Shown: in pieces, positions 22,467 through 34,500 of the stretch
Numbering within the stretch: position 1 is the first letter of the stretch
How the letters are laid out: each line of letters opens with the position of its first letter
From: Clusia tigrina
Lineage: Eukaryota > Arthropoda > Insecta > Diptera > Clusiidae
Assembly (NCBI GenBank): GCA_920105625.2
Contig: OV050033.1
Location: forward strand, 55,944,780 to 56,008,779
Direction of reading: 5' to 3'
DNA length: 64,000 nt
Position numbers and translations under genes: made by a program
The notes under the pieces: generated by a model
Databases searched by the model: none
Seen by the model: the letters and a program-made list of their open reading frames with translations, nothing else
What the model was told of the DNA's origin: nothing

Positions 22467-23934
22467 TTATATATTTATTTGTTTTAATTAAAGTTATTTA
22501 GTTGTATATCAAAAGACTCTGCTATAACTCTGTATACCATAAAATGAAATGAAAGTAACTCTTATTTTTGATGACTTGCCTCAATGAGAAAGCACCTGCA
22601 GAGTTGCATGTAAATGGCATATAAAGCTCGAGAATCGTGGCAATTGTATTTAACGCTTGTTCAAATGGCAAAATTTGCATTTTTTTATTAATATTTTAAA
22701 TGGCTTCTATTTAGAATTGTTTGTGAAACTTTTGCTGCATATTTTACAGACACAAAGTTCTGGAATTGCGCATGCGAATGCGTATAACGCACATCATTCA
22801 AAACACATTAGAATCCCTTTAAAAATCATAGCTTCCGATTTGAATTATTGCTAACTACCCGAGACATGCACACGCACTCACTCGCATGGAGTTGGCACAG
22901 CAAATGTATGCCGTGTAGATGTGGGTAACCCAGTGTGCCAGAAATCTGCACATAAATTATACGCAGGCATTTACGCATAATCCAAGAAGCCACACACATG
23001 CCTGCACCCGCATCCGTGTACATATGCAGGCTACAGAGAAACATACACAAAGATGTAGGCTGCTAGCTGCTGGTTCGTGGCTGCTGGCTGCTGTCTTATA
23101 GACAGGAAGCTATTTTACATTACAAAGTCTTAGAAGTGACTTACATTCCCACTTGGGTGGCAGGCGTAGTTGCGGTAAATGCTTTTTAAGTTGGGGCAAC
23201 TCATAAGAAAAGTTAAATTCCATGCGCTCTGTTATAAATTTCAATTGAATTATGCAAAGAAGATGTGTGCAACTTTTCTCCATACAATTCTGCAAGTAAA
23301 TAAACTCGGTGAACTAGAAATTTGCGTTCACCTCTGCCACAAAAGCCTAAATGCACACACGCAAATATTGCAAAAATATCTCACAAAAAAAAGACAGAAA
23401 AAGAAAAAGAAAGCAGGAAAGAAATGTAAAATGTATGCGTGTTGTGCTGATTTCTTTGCTTTTGTTTCTTTAAAACATAAATCCTTATGGCACAAACGAA
23501 CACACGCACAAACGTGCAGTGTACCCAGTGTACCTTTGAGGGAATTGCCAAGTATCATTGTACGTAGGCACGCATTATGGAAAGTTTTATGTTTACGTGC
23601 GTACACGTGCGTACGCGATTGCCGTCAGAGTACTACAATGGAAGCTGCCAGCGTATTTTGTAGTTTGAGTAAGTCTTTATAGTAAAAATATATCTATGAA
23701 TTATTGCAGGTGCTGGGATCAGTTTGCAGGTTTTAACTTTTAATGTTTCTTTGATTGTGGTAAATAAGTTGAGAGCATCATAGAAAAACCCCCGTTGTCT
23801 TCTCTGCATACCAACTGCTTTCGATTTTGTGGGTGCTCACGAAACCGAAAGGACAAAGACATTGGAGCTATCCTCGTCCAAACTGTGCAAAATTTATAAA
23901 AAAAACTTAATTATATAAGGTAGAAAAATATTCA
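22467..23934. other. Non-coding stretch
   Basis: No gene recognised. There is a CTG-rich patch at 23055-23095. The 167-aa frame 23179-23682 overlaps a 92-aa frame on the other strand, is K-rich from an AAAG run at 23385-23425, and has no motif. Confidence 0.45.
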
Positions 23935-24530
23935 AAGAATATAATAAAATACTAATCTAGATCAAGTATGTCATGATGGTGATAGTCAATACCTTGCTAT
24001 ATGTAATCATACGAACCAAAGTAAATTAGGTTTGCTAGTAGTTCTATCACGGGATACTGTCAATTAATAAGCAATGTATGAAGTTGATAGTCAATATCTT
24101 GATATATATACTCGTATATGCATACAATTGTCAAGTAATAAGTAAGTTATGCAATTGTTAAGTCAATTGCCTTTTCCAGTAGTTCGATCACTGGCTTGTG
24201 TCAATTGGTGAACACTGTGTGAAGTTGATAGTCAATATCCTTGTATATGCATACAATTAAGTAAATTCCCTTTTCTAATAGTTCGGTCACTGGCTTGTGT
24301 CAATTAGTGAACACTGTGTGAAGGAAGATAGTCAATATCCTTGTATATGCATACAATTAAGTAAATTCCCTTTTCTAATAGTTCGATCACTGGATTGTGT
24401 CAATTAGTGAACACTGTGTGAAGTTGATAGTCAATATATATGTATGCATACATTTGTTTGCATAAATAAGTTTTTCTAAGAGTTCGATCACTCTATTTTG
24501 TCAATTAAGAACTCTGACATTCTGATAAGG
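23935..24530. repeat. Minisatellite of about 100 bp
   Basis: Units starting at AGTTCGATCACTGG occur at 24181, 24280, 24380 and 24481 (periods 99, 100 and 101). A more diverged unit starts at 24040 (141 bp away, carrying an insertion) and a partial one lies before it. Each unit holds GTGTCAATTAGTGAACACTG, GTTGATAGTCAATATCC and TATGCATACAATTAAGT. The inner units are over 90% identical. Confidence 0.9.
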
Positions 24531-24597
24531 TAGCTTCTAATTTAGTTGTGTAATTTAAGAGAACTTTCCTTGATAAAAAACATTAAATAATAGTATG

Positions 24598-24785
24598 TCT
24601 CTGTGATCTAGTGATGGACTAGTAGGCTAGTCTCTTAGTAGTAGATTGATGGGTTCCATAAGTGGGTCTCGAAATACTTCCTTAAGAAACTACGGGCTTG
24701 CTTTAGTAAGAAGTTCTCATTCCCCTAAACCCTATCAAGCATAATTTTATGTGGTTGTAATGTATACAAAGAAATAAATAAATAT
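24598..24785 (+). repeat. tRNA-derived SINE, divergent subfamily
   Basis: An A-box-like TGATCTAGTGATGG and a degraded B box (GGGTTCCATAAG) are followed by GTCTCGAAATACTTCCTTA, CTCATTCCCCTAAACCCT, and an (AATA)n tail. The body matches the copy at 50283-50475 better than the 53.6-kb copy. Confidence 0.65.
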
Positions 24786-25130
24786 AATTAAGCAAATTAA
24801 GTCTCACAATGTTTCACCTTCACTGCTATAATATTTTAATATACCTGTAAGTCTCACAATCTATATTTATTATGGCTACTTTCGAGGTAGTTTCAATGCA
24901 CTCCAAAACTAGCCCCATTTAGGGACAAGATCATATGTTATGACTCGTCCTTTATAACACATAATATCAGAATAAAATATACAAGGATACTAATGAATTT
25001 TCACTAAAGGCATTGGACTAGTAACTGATCTCAGAGGTCTTACATGATATAATGTTTCTTACGTTTCGGTCTTGACTATTGATAATACGACTTCTTCACA
25101 GTATCGCACAACAATTAGAAAATCGGCCCT

Positions 25131-25318
25131 TGTGATCTACTACCAAGCATGCTAGACTCACAGTTCTGGGGTCGGAGGTTCGTATCCTCCCCAGATAATG
25201 GGATCGAAGAGCTTTTTTCTGACACTAATTCTCTTCGAGTCGAAAGCGTCACTTTCTGGTACCAATTCTCTCCCAAACTCCTAAAGACAAAATGACGTGC
25301 TTATAAGCCTATTTTACT
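25131..25318 (+). repeat. tRNA-derived SINE
   Basis: Contains A-box-like TGATCTACTACCAAGCATGC, the shared CTAGACTCACAG, and B box GGTTCGTATCC at 25177-25187. The TCTCTTCGAGTCGAAAGCGT body follows. Its 3' end is degraded and directly adjoins the mariner at 25324. Confidence 0.75.
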
Positions 25319-25323
25319 ATATA

Positions 25324-26113
25324 CGAGGGCGGATTGATATTGAAGCTACCTAAGTAGGAAAAAACATTTTTTTTTTCAAAAACCATTTATTTCTCAACAT
25401 AATCTCCTTTTACTTCGACACACTTAGTAAGAAGATATTCCAACCTTTTTATACCATCTGAATAATACGATTTCGGGAACGTTTCATCAACAGTTATTAA
25501 TCGACGCCAAAAATCAACAGGATTACGCTTTATCATGTCCAAACACCGCTGTGAAGTGGTCTGTCGAACTCGTTTTTGTTCGACACTGAGCAAACGCGGC
25601 ACCCAATTTGCCGATAGCTTTTTCATATGCAAATGTTCATGCAAAATGTTGAACACACGTTCATATGATATGTTTACCATTTCAACAATCTCATTCTTAA
25701 CGATATCGAGGATTTTCTTGATATTTTCTTCAGTAACCATCTCTTTTGGCTTTGTGTTGATGGTATTGTTGCAGTCCTTGTTCGGCCGCGTTAAAATTCA
25801 GCAATCCAATATTTTACCATGTAATCTGACGGAGCAGACTCACCGTAATGTTTATCGAGCTTTTCTTTTCTCTTTCGCCGTTTTCCCTTTCAAATAATAG
25901 TGTTTAATCACTGCACGAAATTCGCTTTTTTCCATTTTTCAAGAAACACAAAAGTTGCTTACTTTAAACGATTACAACAAATAAACTAATCGATGAATTT
26001 GGGTGAAATTTTAACAGCTGACGTTTGACAGATCGCAATTTCTAAAAAAAGAAAAGTTTTTGTGTTTGTGCTGCCATCTAGCGCTAGGTAGCTTCAATAT
26101 CAATCCGCCCTCG
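25324..26113 (-). mobile_element. Internally deleted mariner element
   Basis: 790 bp with perfect 28-bp TIRs (25324-25351 and 26086-26113, starting CGAGGGCGGATTGATATTGA) and flanking TA (25322-25323, 26114-26115). About 500 bp of a normal mariner is missing, including most of the catalytic domain. Perfect TIRs suggest it could still be mobilised in trans. Confidence 0.93.
25387..25935 (-). pseudogene. Mariner transposase, deleted and frameshifted
   Basis: ATG at 25935 (MEKSEFRAVIKHYYLKGK) starts the HTH domain. A frameshift near 25855, an in-frame TAA after WIAEF, and another frameshift near 25740 follow. From 25740 the frame is clean: VTEENIKKILDIV, NILHEHL, KLSANWVPRLLS, then LITVDET, which holds the first catalytic Asp. 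It jumps directly to PKSYYSDGIKRLEY and a GDYVEK C-terminus. The usual W after DET, the HHDNAPAH block and the third Asp are lost in the deletion. It is a different mariner lineage from the 11.8-kb element, as HTH and C-terminus are dissimilar. Confidence 0.88.
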
Positions 26114-26679
26114 TATGTTAAACATTTACAATTTTTTCACAAATTGCAGCTGGTTGCCATTGTAAAGGTTTATATATTATGTATTAAGAAATGTGAGCTG
26201 GTGGAGATGGAAACAGTTCTTCACGGAAAACTTTTTCAGTGCCATTTAATTTCATATTCAATTTATTTTGGAATCTTTCTTAATTATCGCCCAAATCCCA
26301 GTCGGATACTAACTCTAAAGAATATGTCAGTGAAAACACGGCCTTGGCACATGTCAAAAATCACTCTAAGCCGTGTAGTCCGCTCAGTTGTCCACAGTCA
26401 GTCCCTTCACTCAATTGCTGCCGCCTTAAAAGTATGCTAATGAGTATTCTCTCCAAATCCAGGCTAATTAATAAAATTCTTTTCCAAATCCGAATGCAAA
26501 AGGAAAAATACTCCAGTTCAAACTTTGCTATTACCACAAAAAACTATTTCAAAATCATAATTTCAAATGCCCAAAAAGAGGCGAACTTTTAATTGACTTT
26601 TGCCAAATTCACAAAAGCCAACTTGCTCACAAGCCCAGCATGTGAGGGGAGCGGCGTGGCAGGCGGTACACAGGTAGTT

Positions 26680-26735
26680 AGTATTTGTGTTTGTGTTTGT
26701 GTTTGCATTCGTGTTTGTGTTTGTGCTCTCATGTG
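26680..26735. repeat. (TTTGTG)n hexamer repeat
   Basis: Roughly eight GTGTTT/GTATTT-like hexamers with one ATTC interruption. The minus frame (N-T repeats) is a shadow of the repeat. Confidence 0.9.
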
Positions 26736-26966
26736 TGTATGAGTGCATTTGGCTTTGTGTGCGAATGGTGTGCGTTGCTTTGCTACAAGGCAAACATAAC
26801 TTTTGCTTAGGTAGGCGGCTTGTAGCCGAGCTTAGCTAAGCATTCGAAACTTTGCGTTCACTTGCATTCCCCCCTCTCAGATGAGAAATTGCGAAATTCT
26901 TGACTAAATCACTGCGCGCACACTGGAATTCCCTTTTCTCTTTTTTTTCTGAGATTTTTAATGCAG

Positions 26967-27039
26967 GAAACTATGCTCAGGAGGCAGTGCAGGCCCGTGC
27001 AGCAGTCGAGCAAGTTTACACAGTGATCGGATTCACAGG
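26967..27039 (+). CDS. Candidate internal exon of an unrecognised host gene (partial)
   Basis: A 73-nt segment sits between a strong acceptor and donor. Upstream are a branch-like TGACTAAAT and a long pyrimidine tract (CCCTTTTCTCTTTTTTTTCT) ending ATGCAG at 26966; downstream is GTAAGG at 27040. In the frame with two leading bases it reads NYAQEAVQARAAV then EQVYTVIGFT with no stop and G/C-rich third positions, quite unlike the AT-rich surroundings. It enters in phase 2 (two bases complete the first codon) and leaves with two bases over. I do not recognise the protein, and no companion exon was found. It could be chance, but splice signals plus codon character make it the best host-gene candidate in the window. 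Confidence 0.5.
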
Positions 27040-30000
27040 GTAAGGTATTTGAGGTTACTTAATGTGTGCTATTAAGGACCTTACTGGGACCTACTCGTGT
27101 TTCACCGAACTAGTTTCAGCAGTTTCCGACTTTTGAAATCGATTAAAAGTCCTTTTCATATGCGCTTACTCTGAAGTGGTGTAAAGTAGTCTAGATTTCT
27201 GTACGTTGAAGAGATAATAGGTAAATTATAATGAAGGTAGTCAGTATGTATATTATTCAAGTAGCTTCGATCATGCTTCAACTTTTAGAGATCGTATCCT
27301 TGGGTTTAGTATTACCAATTATCTCTCAGTTCCTAACTATATTTTCCTTCAAAGTTTAATATATTCTTGACTCCTTGGTATCTGTTTGAAAAACTGGTAT
27401 CTCGGGCGCTCATCGAGAATTTTTTCAGTAGATGTCGTTCTATTGCAGAGATGTTGGCAGTTGTAGAGAGCGTTCTTTAGAGCGTTTTCAGGACCTCGAT
27501 CACGAGGAGGGAATATCTTTTTGAGCTATCAAATAAATAACTCCGTCACTGTGGTTTCTGTGTTCAAGAAAAGCTCTAATGTCCGCAATCAATACTAAGT
27601 GTCGGTATGGATGTGCCTCGATTCTGTCATAGAATAATCAAAGAGGCGAGAACTACATTTATACATTCAGTAGTTACTTGGGTACTATATATATGAAATA
27701 TATACTATATACTATATACTATACTATACTATATACTATATACTGAAATAGTACAGAGAACGATCTATATAAAATGTTGGAGTTAGCTTTGAAAAGTTTA
27801 TATAATTGCGCTGGAAAGTTAATACAGTAAGTTTAGGTTTGAACCGAATCTGAACCATAGTGTTAGCAAAGATATTCTACAGTAAGATATTCATTTTAGA
27901 CCGCAATTCAATATCTTCTGTATATGATGAAAGAAATGAACATATGGGATGCTATAAACAAAGACTTAGAAGAGTTGACAGTCAGTTAAGTTAGGATTCT
28001 GTAACTCTATTGCACGCCTCGTTTGTTGTAATAACATCAACAACAGTAGCATGCGTCTAATTTGTGATATGTAGGCCGACAATCCTAGTCGTCAGTGGGT
28101 AAGTTATAATTTTAATATTAATTGCATTCTGTAATAAATTGTTTAATACTAAGAAAAATAATTTTTGATTTGTATAGAGTAATCTCGCTGATCACTGACT
28201 CTTCTCTCTCTCCGTCAACCTACAGCTGTAAAACATATTATATAATAATATAGTACATCTTTTCTTTTTTAGATTCTTAGAGAGCAACGAACGTTTTCTA
28301 CAACTCTTGTAGACCACTGTCTCTGTTGAGTACACAGTATGCGTGTAGATCATACAAATCACGTTTCTGATTTTATGTTTCAAATATATTCCCTTTCAGA
28401 AGTTACAACGTTGTAGAAATCATTTGAATTTTCTATGCAACTATAACTTTTCCTTTTCCTTTACGAGTATATATTTTTCTAACAAATTTGCATTACTTTG
28501 CTAGCAATCGCCCTGTAACATTGCATTTGCATTATACGCACTTTAAAGTTTTCTGGCATATGTTGAGAGAGTGGCAACAATTTCGCCAATTTTTTCCCAC
28601 ACACAGACTACGCACACTCGCTGATAGCAGCCAGATGCACACGTGGCTCTGTAACGCAGCAATGCTATATACCTAACCTGGAGCATTTGAGCAAATAGAA
28701 ATGTTGGGTAAACTTCTTAATTAAAATTTTCAGTTTAATGTTTGGGTTCTTGCTGCGGGTTCCACCGCTGCAAATTGCTTTTTATCTAGAAAGGATCATA
28801 AAATCTTTTTTGGCATTAAAGTGCAACTAAATTGCTCTGGAAATGTGGGAAACTTAAGAGAAGATTAATAGAACGTTTTTGCCACACAGTTTTGTGGTCT
28901 GGGGATTTTCTTTAAGACAGGTCTATCTACAAAAAATGAAATTGCTCAAGAAGAGGTATAAAATATTTACAAAATTGTCATCATATAATATCACAAAATA
29001 TCTTAAATAGTTTGAAATTGAATTCAAAGGTTTTATTGATTCCTGGTGCATGATAACGTATCAGTTATAATTACCATCTTACTCATTATTCACACCTAGA
29101 AATCAATTGAAATTTTTTTCTCGGCACTTGCTTACATATCAGTTATCATCCATCGCCTTCTTACACCTAAGAAACGCTTTTATGGCGGTTGTTCGTCCTC
29201 AACAAAAGCTATTTTCTAATTACGTTTCCAATTAAATGATGCGTTACCATGGAGCTCAAAAGGCAGCCGCTGCATGAGTCGCAGAGGCAGAAACATATAC
29301 ACAGTTGCGTTTCCTTTACCGTCCGCTATCTGCCACGGTCACATCAGTCTCAAAGAAACGGATTTTGCTCGAGTACGCAGTTTCATTTATACTTGCTTTC
29401 CCGTCTTTGTTTTCGGCCCGACGTACACTCACTTTGGAAGCGGGTGTGGGCGGTGTGGGAGGCACAGACAGACAATCTCGCACACGTTTTAAACTACTTT
29501 GCGCAAATCCTTTTCAATAATGCAACAAAGCACAATTGCAAGCAAGTATCCTTTGTAAACACTTTACATGACTGCTTTGCTGATTGCAAATTCATGTTAT
29601 TGGATATGCATGATGTGCACATTTTGTAAAACAGGAAGGAGCTCACGTTTATCGGATAATCAATGAATGGCTTTCTTTCTGCCAAAAATTAATCAAAATT
29701 GTTGGTTAAGGAAGCAAACGTAAATTGAAAGCCAAAGCGTACATGTTCCGATAACAAATAAATGCACGCACACACATGCGTTGTTTGAGTTGAATTAACA
29801 AATATCTTTCAAGCAGAGCTTCATTGCACTCAACCAAACCGAAGACCAAAGTTATTTAAGTGCAATTGATGCAGTGGAGCAGCATGTCAGATGAAACTCC
29901 TTCAAATATCCTGTTGGAAACAATTCTTACTTCAATGCTACTGAGATAAATTGGAATAATTCACTAAAGAAATGCTTCCTGTTACACAGATAACAGAGCC

Positions 30001-30100
30001 TCATTAGTAGGATAGTTGTAGAGTCAGAGATAAAGTAATACTGTTAAGAAGCTTAACAAACAAAAAATTTTGCCGGATACAAAAGATGAAAATGGTGCGT
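27040..30100. other. Non-coding stretch (possibly intron)
   Basis: Follows the candidate exon. It contains an ACTAT tandem at 27690-27742. I see no other recognisable gene. The overlapping frames at 29249-29629 read in three frames without motif. Confidence 0.4.
27690..27742. repeat. (ACTAT/ATACT)n microsatellite
   Basis: Tandem TATACTATACTATA units of 5 and 7 bp mixed, about nine copies. Confidence 0.85.
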
Positions 30101-30125
30101 ACTTTAAGTGTCGTATTTGTCCAGA

Positions 30126-30182
30126 GCCCCTCATTTGTCCTGAGCACCTCATTTATATTGAGCCCCTCGTTTGTCTTGAGTC
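30126..30182. repeat. 18-bp tandem repeat, three units
   Basis: Three consecutive 18-bp units of the type GAGCCCCTCATTTGTCCT, each differing at 2-5 positions. Confidence 0.85.
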
Positions 30183-30398
30183 GTTTGTTGGAGCTGAGAC
30201 TATCGAATCTCAAAATAATCAAATATAACTCCAAATATGTGACTGGCATTGAGTAATTCTCAACTTCTCTATTATGACTGTGAAATTCCTGCTGAGCCCC
30301 TGACCAGATATCCTGTAGGATATTATTTCTTTAAATTTAATTTTAAGCCTCTCATTCTATCTCTCTTCTTATCATTCATTTTAAAAGAGTATACTTCC

Positions 30399-30410
30399 AA
30401 ACATTTGAGT
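30399..30410 (+). repeat. Left target-site duplication of the LINE
   Basis: AAACATTTGAGT, identical to 35341-35352. Confidence 0.9.
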
Positions 30411-30460
30411 TTGATGTAACTGCTCCTCGTACCGCTCCTCCTTCAGGTGCACCTACCAAC

Positions 30461-31582
30461 GTGAACCCGAGTACAAGGGCGTACAGGACGCGTAGAGCGG
30501 CTTACCGTATTTTGACGAGGCTCAACGCTTCAGAACCATCTCAACTGTCAGAATACGACAAGGGCAAGCTTGAGTGGGCAAAAGCACACGCTGATGTGCG
30601 TGTCCACTCCTCCACTGCACAAGCAGCCGGTAACCCCAAGAGGCAGAGATCAGCCGATCGCCCGGGCCAATCCACCCAAAGCATCCCTAAGCGCGTAAGG
30701 CTGGCTACTCCCAAGCCTAAGCTCTCCAAACCGCTTAGTGAGATTGTGAAAGAGAGCCTCACATGGGCTGTGGTCGACTCTGCCAATGCCGATGGGACCA
30801 TTACTCCTGCCAATTGGAGACAGGTCGAAATGGCACTGTTACCAATTTTCGTTGAGGTTATGTCCCTCAACCCTGGTCCTTCACCCAGCTGCCGTGACGC
30901 AGGGTGGTATCAAGGACATATTAAGATCATATCTTGCTCGGACCAACGCTCGGCGGATCTATACAAGGTAGCGATCAATAGGGTAGGTGAGATATGGCCG
31001 GGTGCACAGCTCAACGCGGTACCTTTGGACCAGGTTCCCCAACGCCCTCGCTCCAAAACATGGCTTCCTGCCGAGCCCTCTGAGCCCGAGGCAATCTTAA
31101 AGATCCTCAAGCTCAGCAACACCGATCTTCCCACCGATGGCTGGAAGGTCGCGAAAGTTGGTGACGCCAAAGGCACTTTGCGTGAGGTCACCATCATTTT
31201 GAACGAGCAATCCCTTGTTCCCATCAACTCCCGCGATGGGGTGATTAATTATGGCTTTGGAGCCATCACTCTCCGCATCTACAAGTGCGATGCCCAAGCC
31301 CCCCAACAGCCTCCCCCAGCTGGTGCTGTCCCACAAGCCACTGCCAAAGAGCCTAGCTGCTCGGGCCCGGCTCTCACCCCTTTGTCGGGTAGTGACAATG
31401 AGAGTATGTGCTCCGTTACAACCAGAAGCAGCCGCTTCTCAACTTCCGAACTGGTCGGAGAATTCTTCGACCACATGGATACGGAGGCGGCTGGTGGATA
31501 CATCTCTCCAATGTCCGAAGAGGAGGAATTGAATTCCACTATAATCGCTCTTCCAGACAATGCTGAAGGTACTACAGATTAA
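30461..31582 (+). CDS. LINE ORF1 protein (RNA-binding, 5'-incomplete)
   Basis: The frame is open from the element's left border (30413) to TAA at 31580-31582. The first usable start is a GTG at 30461, which I do not think is the true start; the original ATG was probably lost by 5' truncation. The N-terminal 90 residues are basic and Q/S/P-rich (PKRVRLATPKPKL). Residues about 150-290 form a folded-looking block (IISCSDQRSADLYKVAINRV, LKLSNTDLPTDGWKVAKV) that resembles the domain I know as DUF4780 in insect retroelement ORF1s. The tail is P/A-rich, then acidic. No CCHC knuckles are seen. LINE ORF1 proteins bind the element RNA and form the RNP. It overlaps ORF2 by 23 nt in another frame. Confidence 0.8.
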   Translation: MNPSTRAYRTRRAAYRILTRLNASEPSQLSEYDKGKLEWAKAHADVRVHSSTAQAAGNPKRQRSADRPGQSTQSIPKRVRLATPKPKLSKPLSEIVKESLTWAVVDSANADGTITPANWRQVEMALLPIFVEVMSLNPGPSPSCRDAGWYQGHIKIISCSDQRSADLYKVAINRVGEIWPGAQLNAVPLDQVPQRPRSKTWLPAEPSEPEAILKILKLSNTDLPTDGWKVAKVGDAKGTLREVTIILNEQSLVPINSRDGVINYGFGAITLRIYKCDAQAPQQPPPAGAVPQATAKEPSCSGPALTPLSGSDNESMCSVTTRSSRFSTSELVGEFFDHMDTEAAGGYISPMSEEEELNSTIIALPDNAEGTTD

Positions 31583-34500
31583 CCTTCAGCATTCGAAAAC
31601 TGCCTCGGCAGCCCTGCTTCTCCGCCTCTCGGGTATAGGGGAGGAGCTCATTCTCGTCCAAGAACCTTGGGTCATAAATGACCGGGTTTTTGGACTCAAT
31701 GCATACGGATATCGTATGGTATATATCGAGGATCAAGGTAAACCAAGATCCTGCATTCTGGTAAAAAACAGCCTTAACGCTCTTTTACTCCCTAGATTCA
31801 GTGACAAAGACAATGTTGCCATGGTCATTGAAATGGGTCCACGGACTTTCTGGATCTCCTCGAACTACATGGCTCATGACTATGGCGACTCCCCGCCACC
31901 AAACATACTGAAGCAAATGGTTGCTGTAGCCCACCAGAAACAGATTCCGGTAATTATCGGCGCCGATGCCAATGCCCATCACGAAATATGGGGCAGCTCC
32001 GGCACAAATGATCGAGGTGAGTGTCTTTTCGACTTTATCATTTCAAATAACTTAGGCATTGCTAACCGGGGAAATGAGCCGACCTTCCTTACATCCGTAA
32101 GGAAGGAAGTGCTTGACATCACCCTCGTCAGCGATAACTACTCGAACATGATAAGCAATTGGTTCGTCTCACAGGAATGCTCCTTTTCGGACCACTGCTA
32201 TATCACCTTTGACATTGACTTGAGGGAGACTACAGGCAATACAGAATCTCTTAAACCTGTCAATAGAAAAAACACGAACTGGCCTCTTTTCCGGCTCAAA
32301 CTGGGGTCATGCTTAGCAACGACTCCCCCTATTATCCACAACTGTCCCGACATTGATCGGGCGGTCGACGATCTGTCCACAGCTTTTAAAAAAGCCACTC
32401 ATATTTCTTGCATCACTCCCGAACCACGGGGCAAACCTAAACCTCCGTGGTGGAACTCGGAAATTGCAAGTCTTCGCAAAACTTGTAGAATGCTTTTCAA
32501 CAAAGCTAAAGTTACAGCTGAGTGGGCCCCTTTCAAAAATAAGCAAAAAGAGTTGAAATACGCCATTAGGCGAGGGAAACGAGCGTCATGGAGGGAATTT
32601 TGCGAAAGCATTGAATCGACGTCCGAGGCTAGCCGTCTTCGTAAAATTCTCCACTCCTCTAACAAAGCCCTTGACTGTATCCAAAAACCAGATGGCAGCT
32701 GGACTCACTCAAGCGCCGAAACCCTTGATTTCCTGCTAGACACCCACTTCCCAGGGAGTTTAGCCTCAGCGGATCAAGCACTCTACCAGGTGGAGCAGGT
32801 TTCGCATGATACCCTCCCCACATTCCAAGTGACAAAAAGTCACCTTGAATGGTCCATTCAAACCTTTAAGCCATACAAGTCCCCCGGACCGGACGGCATC
32901 ATTCCTGCCGATATCCAAAATGGGGAAGAGATTATCCTTCCATGGCTGCTTCAAATATATAATGCAAGCCTCAGACTGCAATACATTCCCTTACGCTGGC
33001 GCACGGCTCGGGTCGTCTTCATACCAAAAGTTGGGAAGGCCTCGCACACCAAACCTAAGGATTACAGACCCATAAGTCTAACATCCTTTCTTCTTAAGGT
33101 TCTAGAAAGAGCTCTTGACCTACATATCAGGACATCGATCAACCCTTCTCTTCTCTCTGTATCTCAACACGCTTACTCTAAAGGCAAATCGGTTGAAACA
33201 GCACTTCATTCTCTCATTTCTCAAGTTGACAAATCCTTGGCGTACAAGGAATTCACACTTGCCATATTTCTGGACATCGAGGGAGCATTCAACAATGTAT
33301 GCCCCAACGCTGTCATCTCCGCACTCTATAATCTTAACCTGAATTCAGGTCTTCTTAAATTTATAGAGCTTCTACTAAAATCTAGGATCATCACTTCCAC
33401 GATCGGCAGTGCCCAATCCAGGAGGGTGGTTAACAGGGGCACGCCACAAGGGGGTGTTTTATCACCCCTCCTCTGGAACCTGGCAGTTAACACACTACTG
33501 GTGAGATTGGAATCTACTGGATGCAAAGTGATAGCCTATGCGGACGACATAGCAATCGCGGCATCCGGCAAATTCCCACAAACACTATCCGAAAAACTTA
33601 ACTATTCACTCTCTATTGTGTCGAACTGGTGTCGCGAATTCGAACTTGGGGTTAACCCATCCAAAACCGAGACTATGCTTTTCACTAGGAAGTACAAAAT
33701 TCCAAAGTTTACAATGCCTAGTCTAAACGGCACTCCGCTCTCTTTGAGCACACACGTTAAGTACTTAGGCCTGATTCTCGACCCAAAGCTTAATTGGAAA
33801 GCCAATCTAGCTGAGAGGGCACGTAAGGCAGCATGCGCTATATACTGCTGTAAAAGAGCAGTTGGTGCACGATGGGGACTTCGTCCTCGAGTCGTGCTCT
33901 GGCTCTACACGGCCATCGTTGAACCAAACCTGTTATACGGGTCGGTCTTCTGGTGGCAAGCTCTTGAAAAAGCCTGTAATATCAAACCCATTGATAAAAT
34001 CAGAAGATCCATTGCTCTACTGATCACTGGCGCTCTTCGCAGCACACCTACGAAAGCCCTTTTTGCCATGCTGCACTGGCTCCCCTCGGGGATCCTGGTT
34101 AAGCAACAAGCCAAGCTGACAGCGATTAGACTTAATGCTCTTTCGCACTGGCGCATAACCCTGACAGGCCATGCTTCAATTCTGAATCAGGACCCACCTG
34201 TCCCCAACTTTATCGATTATATGTCGGTCTATCCCGATTTGAACAGGGAATTCGACCTCACTATTCCAAGTCGAAGCGACTGGACCTCAGAAAACCGAAT
34301 CGTCGGTGAAACAGTCGAAATCTACACCGACGGTTCCAAGCTTGGAGGTAGAGTCGGCAGCGGTATTTATTCCGACAAGCTGGACTTAAACATCTCCCTA
34401 CGTCTCCCAGACCATTGCAGCGTTTTTCAAGCTGAGGTCATGGCCATTTACCACGCAGCCAAATGGATGCTGAGTAGTGATATCGGCGCGGTTGACGTAT

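Noticed and set aside
23179..23682. 167-aa open frame on the + strand
   Set aside because: K-rich from an AAAG run, overlapped by a 92-aa reverse frame, no domain, no splice or promoter support.
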